Assembly (NCBI RefSeq): GCF_900142895.1 | Contig: NZ_LT670847.1 | Coordinates: 1,178,001 to 1,242,000 of the forward strand | From: Vreelandella subglaciescola | Lineage (GTDB): Bacteria; Pseudomonadota; Gammaproteobacteria; Pseudomonadales; Halomonadaceae | Direction: 5' to 3' | Length of the DNA stretch: 64,000 bases | Shown here: positions 35,175 through 43,987 of the stretch, in pieces | Layout: every line of letters begins with the position of its first letter | Numbering within the stretch: position 1 is the stretch's first letter | The notes under the pieces: model-generated | Databases searched by the model: none | The model's input: the letters and a program-made list of their open reading frames with translations, nothing else | Told to the model about the DNA's origin: nothing | Position numbers and translations under genes: made by a program

Positions 35175-36269
35175 ATAAGCGGGCGTGCGTGTGAAAAAGT
35201 AATAGTATTTGGAGCTATACATTTCCTCTAACGAAACCTGCCATAATCTATCTGGCAGATAAATACCAGCTGGGGCATCAAGCACCAGACCAGCAGACCC
35301 AACTAAATCGGGTGTGTTCATCCTGCTAACAATCAGTGTATTTTCACGCACCGGGCAAGAGACCCGTCCTAAGTCCTCTCGATTAACCGTTTTATTTTCA
35401 CGCCAATCAAACCATCCCTTATAAACGCAACTGGTCTTCAGCACGCCTAACTCACCTTGAGCTGCTGGAACATCAGCCGCGTTGACACTTGTACCCGACT
35501 CCACCGAGTTAATAGCTCGCTTCAGCGGCTTCACCTCCCAATGCGCCGGCACGTCACCCAGCCATTCCACGCCGGAGTCTTTCATCGGTGCGTCGGGGTC
35601 GAGGCCTTTGGTCACGGCGTGGGAAATCACCGCCTGGCGCTTTTCCTTGAGCAGCTTGATCAGGCGCTGCTGCTCGGCGATCAGCGCGTCGATGCGGGCG
35701 GTTTCGTGGTCGAGGAAGGCGGCGATACGCCCTTGCTCTTCTAAGGGAGGCAAAGGGATTGGCAAATTGTCTGACGCATACTGACCGAGGCCTACACGTG
35801 TTAAACCGTTTGCAGAAATGTTGAAGTAAAACTTGGCAGAAGCAGAATCAAAATAATGCTTCAAAAACTGACCAAAGATAGAAAAGTGGGGTCTAACAAT
35901 GGACAAATGATAACCACATACTACCCCAGGAAGCGTTTCGGGGACATGTGCAGCAATAGCTATGTCGTCTGATGATTCAGAGTCTTTAGTGAAAATAACA
36001 TCGCCTTTCTGAAGGGAAAATTTTTCAATCTGTCCTTCTGAGGCTGTGGCTTTCATGAAGCACATACCTTGGACGATTTCACTATGGTAATATACATCAG
36101 TATAGTTACACAGCAGGACTGTCCGTTCCCCTTCTACCGACTTCTTATCAACATTACTCGGCATAACATTGCATTGCCGCTTAAGCGGTTGAACTTGCCA
36201 ATGCACCGGCACCGCGCCCAGCCACTCGACACCGGAGTCTTTGTACTCGGGGTATCCTGTAAAACTCAT
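35175..36269 (-). pseudogene. hsdS: Type I restriction specificity subunit HsdS, 3'-truncated by IS1380 copy 2
   Basis: The first 365 or so residues of an HsdS protein. The N-terminal half begins KDSGVEWLGAVPVHW and holds target-recognition domain 1. A central conserved helix (ARIDALIAEQQRLIKLLKEK) follows, then a near-repeat of the opening (KDSGVEWLGDVPAHWEVKPL) that starts recognition domain 2. The frame runs into the element after FFTRTPAY, losing the end of domain 2 and the C-terminal helix. The start at 36269 overlaps the Abi stop as ATGA, with GGGAGGGGG upstream. Recognition domain 1 is visibly AT-rich against GC-rich conserved parts, typical of domain exchange. Confidence 0.9.
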
Positions 36270-37246
36270 ATTTTTGCCCCCTCCCTTGCGCTCATTACTG
36301 CTTCTCGCCAAAAAAGCTCCGTGTCCCAATGGCCAGGGAAACCCATGTGCGGACGTGAGAACTGAGGATAACGATCCAGAAGTATCACCAGCCGCTCGGC
36401 CCACTGGCTAGCAGGCGATACGACTTGCATCAGCGATTCAATCACCACGAGCTGTAGATACAGGCGTCTTTTCGGATTAAGGCGCTGCTTAGGATATTGT
36501 TGAGCCCCAGTCTCGATATTGTCTGGAATACTCGGCCAATCGGCCGGGATCTTTCTCGGCATCTCGGGGCGACTACCAAATTCACGGTTCCATACGCGGC
36601 CATGATGCGCGCAAACGTTGCGCAGGTCGGACAAGCTTCGAAACCAGGATCTTAGTACCGGCATCTTCCAGCCAAAATGTCCCTCAAGGCGCTGGGTATC
36701 CTCGGGCAGCCGCAGTTTCGCCACTAGCGTCGAGACCTCCTTGAAAGTCAATAATTCCACCGCCATCCAGATCGGCGGCTGATTTGGGGCTTCACGGTAC
36801 TTCTTGCGATAGTGCGCTAGAAAGGTCTCGGTCTCTCGCCCCTTGGCCGCGTTCTCCAGCTTCTCCAACAGCCATCCATGGTTGTATCGGGTGTCAAAGA
36901 TGTCCGGATTCAGGTAGCCGTGAGGGCCATGGTGCTCCGCTAAAGTATTAGTCAACTGGGCGCGCAGTGCGACCTCAAGCCGTTCGATGGCATCAAGCAG
37001 CAGCAAGCGAAGTTCTCGATCAAAGACATAGAGCCTCAGCACATCATCGAAAGAAGTGCCCTCCAAAAAACGATGCTCCTGGAGCCCTGGCTGGTAGAAA
37101 GGGCGCGTGTAGGCTGAAAGGCGAAAATAACTGATATTGGCCAAGTAGTGACGCACCCGAGCCTCGTCGGGCATTGCTAGGCCACGGCTGCGTAGCGTCG
37201 TGACTTGCTCTTCAATGCTGTGCGCAGGCTTGTGGAAATCGCTCAT
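36266..37246 (-). CDS. Abi_2-family (AbiD/AbiF-like) abortive-infection protein
   Basis: A 326-residue protein with the Abi_2 landmarks: HYLANISYFRLSAYTRPFY near the N terminus, a middle FDRELRLLLLDAIERLEVALRAQL, and a C-terminal RNVCAHHGRVWNRE, the HEPN-like R-x4-H region expected of an RNase. It lies between hsdM and hsdS, overlapping hsdS by ATGA and preceded by a GGAGG ribosome site. The arrangement suggests phage-triggered toxicity tied to the modification genes. With hsdS truncated and hsdR missing, its present control is unclear. Confidence 0.85.
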   Translation of the reverse strand: MSDFHKPAHSIEEQVTTLRSRGLAMPDEARVRHYLANISYFRLSAYTRPFYQPGLQEHRFLEGTSFDDVLRLYVFDRELRLLLLDAIERLEVALRAQLTNTLAEHHGPHGYLNPDIFDTRYNHGWLLEKLENAAKGRETETFLAHYRKKYREAPNQPPIWMAVELLTFKEVSTLVAKLRLPEDTQRLEGHFGWKMPVLRSWFRSLSDLRNVCAHHGRVWNREFGSRPEMPRKIPADWPSIPDNIETGAQQYPKQRLNPKRRLYLQLVVIESLMQVVSPASQWAERLVILLDRYPQFSRPHMGFPGHWDTELFWREAVMSAREGAKI

Positions 37247-37263
37247 GCACGACCTCCAGACAC

Positions 37264-37306
37264 AAAAAACCCGCCAAAGTGTGCTTCATCGAGAGGCATG
37301 GCGGGT
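37264..37306 (-). terminator. Terminator-like hairpin between hsdM and abi
   Basis: CCCGCCA/TGGCGGG arms around a 22-base loop, followed on the minus strand by TTTTTTG, about 70 bases after hsdM and just before the abi ribosome site. It would reduce read-through from hsdM into abi-hsdS. Confidence 0.6.
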
Positions 37307-37373
37307 GTGTTAGCCGGGATATTGGGGCACAGCCCTTTCATTGTCAATACGTATTTTACGTGGCCAGTAGACA

Positions 37374-39359
37374 TCATACCGCCATCTCCTCGATCATCTG
37401 CTTGATGCGGTCGGTGCAGGCTTTGAGGTCGGCGTCGATAGCTTCCAGCGGGCGCGGGGGCTCGAAGATGTAGAAGTGGCGGTTGAACGGGATCTCGAAG
37501 CCGACGATGCCGAGGCGCTCGTCCAACGCGTCGCGCTTGTCTTCGTCGATCCAGGCATCGGGTACGTGGGGCTTCACTTCGCGCTCGAAGTAATCAAACA
37601 CTGACTCGCCCAGCGGTACGTTTTCGTGGTCGCGCAGGCCGGTGTCGGGTTCGGGGTTGCCCTGTTTGTCGCGGCAGATGTCGGCCTCGGGGTCGCGCTC
37701 GCCAAGGGCGGCAAGCACGGCCTTTTGCAGCGGCGCGCCGACTTTCATGCCGGCCGGCAGGTGTTCGGCAAAGGCGGCCTTTAGTGCCTTGAGAAACGCC
37801 TCGCGGTTGGTGAACACTTGCGCATCATTCAGGCTTGCACAGGCGGTTAGCGCGTTGCGTTCGGGATCAGCAAGCTTTTGCACGGGCTTTTGCTCGTCAA
37901 GCCGCGCCAGGCGCTCGGCGCTTGCCTGAAAGCTCAAGCGCAACGGGCGCTCCACAGTAATGCGGCGGTAGCCGAAGGCTTCCACCGGGAACAGCTTGCT
38001 CTCTTCGCTTTCTTGACAGGTGCCGTAGAGGCGCACGATCTCATCGAGGTCGCGCTCGGCGATAAAGTGGCGCTTACTGCCCAGCGACTTGCGCATTTTG
38101 CTGCCCCGGGCGGTGGCGTCGATCAGCTGCACCTTGCCCCGGCGCGCGGCAGGTTTGTTATTCGAAAGCACCCAGATGTAGGTGGCAATGCCGGTGTTGT
38201 AGAACAGGTCCGTAGGCAGGCCGACAATAGCCTCGACCATATCGTGCTGCAGCAGATAGCGGCGGATTTCTGACTCGCCGCTGCCCGCGCCGCCGGTAAA
38301 CAGCGGCGAGCCGTTGAGGATGATGCCAATGCGCGAGCCGCCCTCTTGCCGGGGGCGCATCTTGCTCACCAGGTGCATGAGAAACAGCAGCGAGCCGTCG
38401 GAGACGCGCGGCAGACCCGGGCCAAAGCGGCCGTCATAGCCTCTATGCTTGTGCTCGTCGACCACGCCTTTCTGGACCTTCTTCCAGTCCACGCCGAACG
38501 GCGGGTTGGACAGCATGAAATCAAACGGCTGACCCGCCAGCTGGTCGTCAGACAGCGTGTTGCCCAGCTTGATGCGCTGGACCGCCTGCCCCTTGATCAG
38601 CATGTCGGCCTTGCAGATAGCGTAGGACTCGGGGTTAAGCTCCTGGCCGTGGAGCGAGACGCTCATGCCGCCGCTGATCTGCTGCATGTAGGCGTCGCTT
38701 TCGGACAAAAAGCCGCCGGTGCCCGCGGTAGGGTCATACACGGTGACGATGCCGCCGCTTTTGAGCTTGTCGTCCTGCCCGGTGAGCACCAGCGAGGTGG
38801 TCAGGTGGACCACGTCGCGCGGGGTGAAGTGCTCCCCCGCGGTCTCGTTGGAGCTTTCGGCAAACTTGCGGATCAGCTCTTCAAACACCAGCCCCATGCC
38901 GTAGTTGGACAGCCGCTCGGGGCTTAGGTCGGTGGCGGCGAAGCTTTGCACCACCTGATACAGCAGGTTGGCGGCGTCGAGCTGCTGGACGTAGTTGTCG
39001 AACTCGAAGTGCTCGAAGATTTCGCGCGCATCCGCACTGAACGAGCGCACGTAGCTCATCAGGTCGTCGGCGGTTTGGGTCGGAGACAGCGTGCCCAGCG
39101 TCAGCGGCGAGGCGTTGAAGAAAGGCTGACCGGCCTCGCGCAGCAACAGCTGGTCGCGCACCGTATCGGGTTTGTTTTGATGGGCTTGGGCGGCGCTGAG
39201 CACTTTGTCTTTAGAGGGTTCGAGTATGCATTCCAGACGACGCAGCAGCGTCAGCGGAAGAATCACGCGGCCGTATTGGGACTGCTTGAAATCACCGCGC
39301 AAAAGGTCCGCCACGGACCAGATAAACGCCGCCAGCTGAGAGTGGTCTTCCGTATTCAC
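37374..39359 (-). CDS. hsdM: Type I restriction-modification DNA adenine methyltransferase HsdM
   Basis: A 661-residue N6-adenine methylase. It has an N-terminal HsdM_N helical domain (LAAFIWSVADLLRGDFKQS), the S-adenosylmethionine motif DPTAGTGGF, and the catalytic motif NPPF in FMLSNPPFGVDW. A long C-terminal region ends in helices (DADLKACTDRIKQMIEEM) that contact HsdS. The GTG at 39359 is chosen because the domain starts there and AAGGGG precedes it. The frame upstream is not family-like. The gene is intact, but hsdS is truncated and hsdR absent, so it may be inactive or depend on another specificity subunit. Confidence 0.93.
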   Translation of the reverse strand: MNTEDHSQLAAFIWSVADLLRGDFKQSQYGRVILPLTLLRRLECILEPSKDKVLSAAQAHQNKPDTVRDQLLLREAGQPFFNASPLTLGTLSPTQTADDLMSYVRSFSADAREIFEHFEFDNYVQQLDAANLLYQVVQSFAATDLSPERLSNYGMGLVFEELIRKFAESSNETAGEHFTPRDVVHLTTSLVLTGQDDKLKSGGIVTVYDPTAGTGGFLSESDAYMQQISGGMSVSLHGQELNPESYAICKADMLIKGQAVQRIKLGNTLSDDQLAGQPFDFMLSNPPFGVDWKKVQKGVVDEHKHRGYDGRFGPGLPRVSDGSLLFLMHLVSKMRPRQEGGSRIGIILNGSPLFTGGAGSGESEIRRYLLQHDMVEAIVGLPTDLFYNTGIATYIWVLSNNKPAARRGKVQLIDATARGSKMRKSLGSKRHFIAERDLDEIVRLYGTCQESEESKLFPVEAFGYRRITVERPLRLSFQASAERLARLDEQKPVQKLADPERNALTACASLNDAQVFTNREAFLKALKAAFAEHLPAGMKVGAPLQKAVLAALGERDPEADICRDKQGNPEPDTGLRDHENVPLGESVFDYFEREVKPHVPDAWIDEDKRDALDERLGIVGFEIPFNRHFYIFEPPRPLEAIDADLKACTDRIKQMIEEMAV

Positions 39360-39408
39360 CGTGCCTTCCCCTTTACCGTGCCTGCCGCGCGGCCGTGGTG
39401 GCCGCGCA

Positions 39409-39443
39409 AAAATGACAAAAGGGCTACATGATACACAGCGCCG
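39409..39443 (+). repeat. 35-bp direct repeat, copy B (copy A at 30995-31029)
   Basis: The partner of the repeat upstream of the GIY-YIG gene. It lies 50-85 bases upstream of the hsdM start, between hsdM and a GC-rich hairpin. Confidence 0.9.
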
Positions 39444-39444
39444 G

Positions 39445-39478
39445 GGGCGGGTGCAGGGCAAGGGCTCTGCACCCGCCC
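39445..39478. terminator. GC-rich hairpin downstream of mesD
   Basis: A perfect 12-bp stem GGGCGGGTGCAG/CTGCACCCGCCC with a 10-base loop, 20 bases after the mesD stop. No T run follows, so it may be a weak or RNA-stabilising terminator. Confidence 0.6.
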
Positions 39479-39497
39479 TGAAGAGTCTGGAGCTGGC

Positions 39498-40526
39498 TTA
39501 GCCGGCAAGCTCCTTTCTGACGATCTCCGCACCGGCACTCAACGCTTGCTGCTTGGCGCGGGCCACGTGGCGCGGCAGCGGGGCCATGCCGCAGTTGGTG
39601 GTGGGATAGAGGTTCTCGGCGTCGACAAATTGAAGCGCCTTGCGCAGCGTATTGGCGACTTCTTCCGGCGTTTCGATGTCTTGGGTGGCCACGTCAATCG
39701 CGCCGACCATCACCTTCTTGCCGCGGATAAGCTCAATCAGCTCCATGGGCACGTGGGAGTTCTGGCATTCCAGCGAGACGATATCGATGCCGGATTTTTG
39801 CAGCTTGGGGAACACTTCTTCGTACTGACGCCACTCGGAGCCGAGGGATTTTTTCCAATCCGTATTGGCCTTGATGCCGTAGCCGTAGCAGATGTGGACG
39901 GCGGTTTCGCACTTCAGGCCTTCAATGGCTTTTTCCAGGGTAGCGATCCCCCAGTCGTTCACCTCATCAAAGAAGACGTTAAACGCCGGCTCGTCGAACT
40001 GGATAATATCCACGCCCGCCGCTTCCAGCTCGCGGGCTTCTTCGTTGAGCGCCTTGGCAAACTCCCACGCCAGCTTCTCACGGCTTTTATAGTGGCCGTC
40101 GTACAGGGTGTCGATCATGGTCATGGGGCCGGGCAGCGCCCATTTGATCGGCTGGTCGGTTTGCCCGCGTAAAACCTTGGCGTCTTCCACAAACACGGAC
40201 TTTTGCCGGGATACCTCACCCACCACTGACGGGACGCTGGCATCGTAGCGGTTGCGGATTCTGACGGTTTCGCGCTTATCGAAGTCGACGCCGTTGAGAT
40301 GCTCGATAAAGGTGGTGACAAAGTGCTGGCGCGACTGCTCGCCGTCGCTGACGATGTCGATACCCGCGTGCTGCTGTTCGTGCAGCGCCAGGCGCAGGGC
40401 GTCCTGCTTGCCTTCTACCAGCGCTTCATCCTGCAGTTTCCAGGGGGACCACAGCACCTCCGGCTGCGCAAGCCAGGACGGTTTGGGCAGGCTGCCGGCG
40501 GTCGACGTGGGTAACAGTTTTGCCAT
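39498..40526 (-). CDS. mesD: MetE-like methionine synthase core protein, MesD type
   Basis: A 342-residue single TIM-barrel domain homologous to the C-terminal catalytic half of MetE. Visible metal and homocysteine-site motifs are VSDGEQSR, FDEPAFN, HICYGYG with the zinc-ligand His-x-Cys, and a late TTNCGMAP cysteine. It lacks the N-terminal folate-binding MetE half. The upstream DUF1852 gene is the known obligate partner MesX of MesD-type folate-independent methionine synthases (Price et al., recalled). The assignment rests on this pairing. The methyl donor of MesD is not established. Confidence 0.82.
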   Translation of the reverse strand: MAKLLPTSTAGSLPKPSWLAQPEVLWSPWKLQDEALVEGKQDALRLALHEQQHAGIDIVSDGEQSRQHFVTTFIEHLNGVDFDKRETVRIRNRYDASVPSVVGEVSRQKSVFVEDAKVLRGQTDQPIKWALPGPMTMIDTLYDGHYKSREKLAWEFAKALNEEARELEAAGVDIIQFDEPAFNVFFDEVNDWGIATLEKAIEGLKCETAVHICYGYGIKANTDWKKSLGSEWRQYEEVFPKLQKSGIDIVSLECQNSHVPMELIELIRGKKVMVGAIDVATQDIETPEEVANTLRKALQFVDAENLYPTTNCGMAPLPRHVARAKQQALSAGAEIVRKELAG

Positions 40527-40566
40527 GATGGAAGACCTCGTGATGAATGGGTACTGAACTCAAGGT

Positions 40567-41550
40567 TCAAAGAGCAACGCTTGCCGACCACTGCTCAAGA
40601 ACATGCCGATACGGCTTGATGAAGTTTTCTTCAACAAACTTGCCCTGTTCGGTCGCCAGCCGGCTGCGCTCTTCCCGGTCATAAACGATACGAGTCAGCG
40701 AATAGTCCGGTGCCTCCAGGCTCGGCTGGTAGACGGCTTCTGCCGCCGAGTTGGCGTTGTAGATTTCCGGACGATAGATCTTCTGGAAGGAATCCATGGT
40801 GCTGATGGTGCTGATCAGCTCAAGACTGGTGTAGTCGCTGAGCAGGTCGCCGGTGAAATAGAACGCCAACGGCGCAACGCTGCCCGGCGGCATGAAATAC
40901 CGCACCCGCATGCCCATCTCGTTGAAGTACGCATCGGTCAGGGAGTCTTCTTCTTGGCGGTACTCCACGCCCAGCACCGGGTGGACATTGTCCGTGCGGT
41001 AGTAGGTCTTGGTGCTGGATACGCTGATGCAGATCACCGGCGGCTTGTTAAAGTTCTCCTTGTACGCATCAGAGTTCAAAAAGGCCTTGAACAGACGGCC
41101 GTGCAGCACGCCAAAATCACTCGGGACGCTGAAGGAGTCCCGGCCTTCGTTGTGCTCTTTCAGCACCACGCTGAAGTCGTAATCCCGCACGTAGGAAGAA
41201 AAATTATTGCCCGTAATCCCCTCGATGCGCTCGCCGTTTTCCCTGTCGAGAATATCGACTTTCAAAATCTCGATCAGCGGCAGGTCGCTGTCTTCGGCGG
41301 TTTCGTCCACGGCCATTTCCGCCGAAATGATATTCAGCTCCACGGCGTAGCGGTCGCCGTTGGGGTTATCCCAATTCGCCAGGGCGTTGAAGCGGTTGTC
41401 GATCATCTTCAGGGTATTGCGCAAATTTTCTTCACGCACCTCCCCTCTGGCCAGATTGGCAAAATTGGTGGTGATGCGGGTAGCGTCCGCCGGCCGATAG
41501 TTTTCATCGAAGCGGATACTCTTGATCGAAAATGCGAAATCTTTGCTCAT
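40567..41550 (-). CDS. mesX: DUF1852 protein, MesX-type partner of MesD
   Basis: A 327-residue protein starting MSKDFAFSIKSIRFDENY, the conserved N terminus of DUF1852. Further conserved parts are ISVSSTKTYYRT, HPVLGVEY and VRYFMPPGSVAPLAFYF. It is required together with MesD for methionine synthesis in bacteria where the pair was studied. Its biochemical role is unknown. It lies 40 bases upstream of mesD on the same strand. An open frame extends 63 codons further upstream to 41739. I take that as leader sequence, because the family homology begins at 41550. Confidence 0.82.
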   Translation of the reverse strand: MSKDFAFSIKSIRFDENYRPADATRITTNFANLARGEVREENLRNTLKMIDNRFNALANWDNPNGDRYAVELNIISAEMAVDETAEDSDLPLIEILKVDILDRENGERIEGITGNNFSSYVRDYDFSVVLKEHNEGRDSFSVPSDFGVLHGRLFKAFLNSDAYKENFNKPPVICISVSSTKTYYRTDNVHPVLGVEYRQEEDSLTDAYFNEMGMRVRYFMPPGSVAPLAFYFTGDLLSDYTSLELISTISTMDSFQKIYRPEIYNANSAAEAVYQPSLEAPDYSLTRIVYDREERSRLATEQGKFVEENFIKPYRHVLEQWSASVAL

Positions 41551-41767
41551 GGGAAATGACCATCCTGGTGCCTGAAACATGAATCCAGGGCAACTGTCTG
41601 TGGAGCAGCCCTGCGGCGCGATGTAGCGGGCCAGCGCTCGGCGGGGTGCGCCACGGCTGTAACAATGGGAAGGAGTATCCAGCCCGGCCGTGCACAAGGC
41701 AAACTGGAGATACTCATGGTCAATATTAGTTTCATTCATGGTGAGCGGCAGCGCCCGGCCCCGGCGC

Positions 41768-43135
41768 CTAAAACACCATATGCGCCACCAGCGCGATCAC
41801 CGGCAGAGTGACCAGGGTACGCAGCAGAAAAATCACGAACAGCTCAACCACGTTGACCGGCACCTTGCTGCCCAGCAGCAAGGCACCCACTTCCGACATA
41901 TAGATCAGCTGGGTGACGGAGAGCGCGGCAATCACAAACCGCGTCATCTCGCTTTCGATGGAGCTTGCCAAAATCGCCGGAATAAACATGTCGGCAAAGC
42001 CTACCACCATGGTTTGCGAAGCGGCGGCGGCCTCGGGGATGCCCAGCCATTCCAGCAGCGGCACAAACGGCAGCCCAAGCCAGCCAAACAGCGGCGTGGT
42101 TTCGGCGATGATCAGCGCCGTGGTGCCAAACGCCATGACCACGGGCAGCACGCCCAGCACCATGTCCAGCGCGTTGTGAACGCCGGTACGCACCACCAGC
42201 CCCAGGCTGTCTATCCTGCTGGCCCGGGCAAGCGCCAGGGCGTAGCCGTGGCTTAGCCGCGAATAGCCCGCCGGGGTGGCTTCGCTGCCGGCCGGGCGAG
42301 GTTCGCCGTTGATAAAGGTGTCCTTTTTCCAGCGCAGCGGCGGCAGGCGCGGCACCACAATAGCGGCCACCACGCCTGCCAGGCACACCGCAAAGTAGAA
42401 CGGCAAGAACAGGTGCTCCAGCCTTACCTGAGCGAGCACCACCAGGCTAAAGGTGATCGACACCGCCGAAAACGTGGTGCCAATCACCGCGGCTTCGCGC
42501 TGGGTATAATGATGGCTTTCGTACTGCTTGCTGGTGAGCAGTATGCCCACGCTGCCGTCGCCAAGCCACGAGGCCATGCAGTCCACCGCGGAGCGCCCGG
42601 GCAGGCGAAATACCGGCCGCATGATGCCGGTGAGCAAGGTGCCAATAAACTCCAGCAGGCCAAAGTCCAGCAGCAGCGGCAGCAGCAGGCCAGCAAACAC
42701 AAACACCGCAAACAGTACGGGCAACAGGTCATGGAGCACCAGGCCGCCGGTGTCAGCGCCGTACAGAAGCTCGGGCCCCACCTGCGCGTAAACCAACACC
42801 ACAAACACCGCGCCCACCAGCCGGCTGGCAAGCCACACCGGGCTGATATTGAACAGGGTGTTCAAAAAGGGGTGTTCAAGCACCGATGTTGGCCTGAGCA
42901 GCTTAACCAGCAGCGAAAACACCGCCGAGACCACGATCAACGCCGTGACAATGCTCGGCAGCGCGCCGTCCAACAGCGCCTGCAGGCTTTTTGCCAGCAC
43001 CGCGATCATGATGGTGAGATCGCCCTGGTAGCTCACCGGCGTCATGAACAGGAAAATCCCCAGCAATGAGGGCAACACAAACATCAGCACGTTACGCGCG
43101 CCGGGCTTTGGCGGCTTGGCCGGTGACTCTTTCAT
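41768..43135 (-). CDS. YjiH-family nucleoside-recognition-domain membrane protein
   Basis: A 455-residue polytopic inner-membrane protein. VLMFVLPSLLGIFLFMTPV opens it. SAVDCMASWLGDGSVGILLTSKQY and MVVGFADMFIPAILAS are the paired gate-like segments of the YjiH/spore-maturation (Gate domain) family. The substrate is unknown. It lies 218 bases upstream of mesX on the same strand. Whether it belongs to the methionine unit is open. Confidence 0.82.
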   Translation of the reverse strand: MKESPAKPPKPGARNVLMFVLPSLLGIFLFMTPVSYQGDLTIMIAVLAKSLQALLDGALPSIVTALIVVSAVFSLLVKLLRPTSVLEHPFLNTLFNISPVWLASRLVGAVFVVLVYAQVGPELLYGADTGGLVLHDLLPVLFAVFVFAGLLLPLLLDFGLLEFIGTLLTGIMRPVFRLPGRSAVDCMASWLGDGSVGILLTSKQYESHHYTQREAAVIGTTFSAVSITFSLVVLAQVRLEHLFLPFYFAVCLAGVVAAIVVPRLPPLRWKKDTFINGEPRPAGSEATPAGYSRLSHGYALALARASRIDSLGLVVRTGVHNALDMVLGVLPVVMAFGTTALIIAETTPLFGWLGLPFVPLLEWLGIPEAAAASQTMVVGFADMFIPAILASSIESEMTRFVIAALSVTQLIYMSEVGALLLGSKVPVNVVELFVIFLLRTLVTLPVIALVAHMVF

Positions 43136-43449
43136 AACAACTCCCTCAAGCAGGCCCGGCCTCCCCTGCCTGGGTAAAGATCAAGCATGCGATTGATTCA
43201 AGGCCTTCGCGACAGCGCATAAAACATCCCGGCAACGAACGACCACCGCCGGAAAATATGCTGGAAAACCGCGCATTTTACGTCAAAAACCTGCTGCCAG
43301 AAAGTAAACGCCAAGGCACATCCCCTGCCTGCAAAGGCGGCCGCCGCACGCACCTGCCAATATTTGCCGTGCCGCTTGCAGTCAGCGACTTATGACCTGA
43401 AGCTGCCTTGTCAGCAGCATCTGCGTTTTGTCATACCCGGAGACATCCC
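43136..43449. other. Divergent intergenic region, yjiH-like / ykvA-like
   Basis: About 310 bases between two diverging genes. I see no ORF of substance, repeat or RNA structure. It presumably carries both promoters. Confidence 0.4.
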
Positions 43450-43854
43450 ATGCGCCGCAACCACTCCACTACGCAAGGCCCCTCCGCTGCCGAAGACATG
43501 AGCCACGAGACGGCGGACGACATCCAGCAGCACGAGCGGGATTACTCGGAAGAAGGCTTCTGGAAGAAAATCTCTCAGTACGCCAAAAAGGCAGGGGAAG
43601 GCACAATTATCCAGGCCTTGAAGCTGTACTACGCGGCCCAGGACCCGGATACGCCCACCTGGGCCAAAACCACCATTTACGGCGCGCTGGGATATTTCAT
43701 ATCGCCCATCGATGCGCTGCCCGACTTCACGCCGGTGCTGGGCTATACGGATGATTTGGGCGTAATGGCAGCCGCCATCGGCATCGTCGCCGTACACATC
43801 AAAGAAGAGCATGCCGAACAGGCACGGCAAACCCTGAAGCGCTGGTTTTGGTGA
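43450..43854 (+). CDS. YkvA/DUF1232 family protein
   Basis: A 134-residue protein whose second half holds the DUF1232 core KTTIYGALGYFISPIDALPDFTPVLGYTDDL in pieces such as YFISPIDALPD and GYTDDLGVM, a short helical hairpin thought to sit at the membrane. The N terminus is polar and acidic. The start at 43450 follows GGAGA. The function is unknown. A terminator follows before the tRNA gene. Confidence 0.85.
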   Translation: MRRNHSTTQGPSAAEDMSHETADDIQQHERDYSEEGFWKKISQYAKKAGEGTIIQALKLYYAAQDPDTPTWAKTTIYGALGYFISPIDALPDFTPVLGYTDDLGVMAAAIGIVAVHIKEEHAEQARQTLKRWFW

Positions 43855-43935
43855 GGGGGTTGGCAGATGGCCGGTGTGTGGCAGTGTCTCACCATGGCCA
43901 ACTTCCCCGGCAGACCTTGGCTGCCCCAAAAACAA

Positions 43936-43960
43936 CAAAACCCGCACAAGGCGGGTTTTG
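43936..43960. terminator. Terminator AAAACCCGC/GCGGGTTTT
   Basis: Short stem with A and T runs on both sides, after the ykvA-like gene and downstream of the leftward tRNA. It can serve both. Confidence 0.85.
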
Positions 43961-43987
43961 TCATTGAATATCTGTCATTAAGACAAA

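Noticed and set aside
40567..41739. 63-residue N-terminal extension of the DUF1852 protein
   Set aside because: The conserved family N terminus starts at 41550. The upstream residues are low in family-like content.
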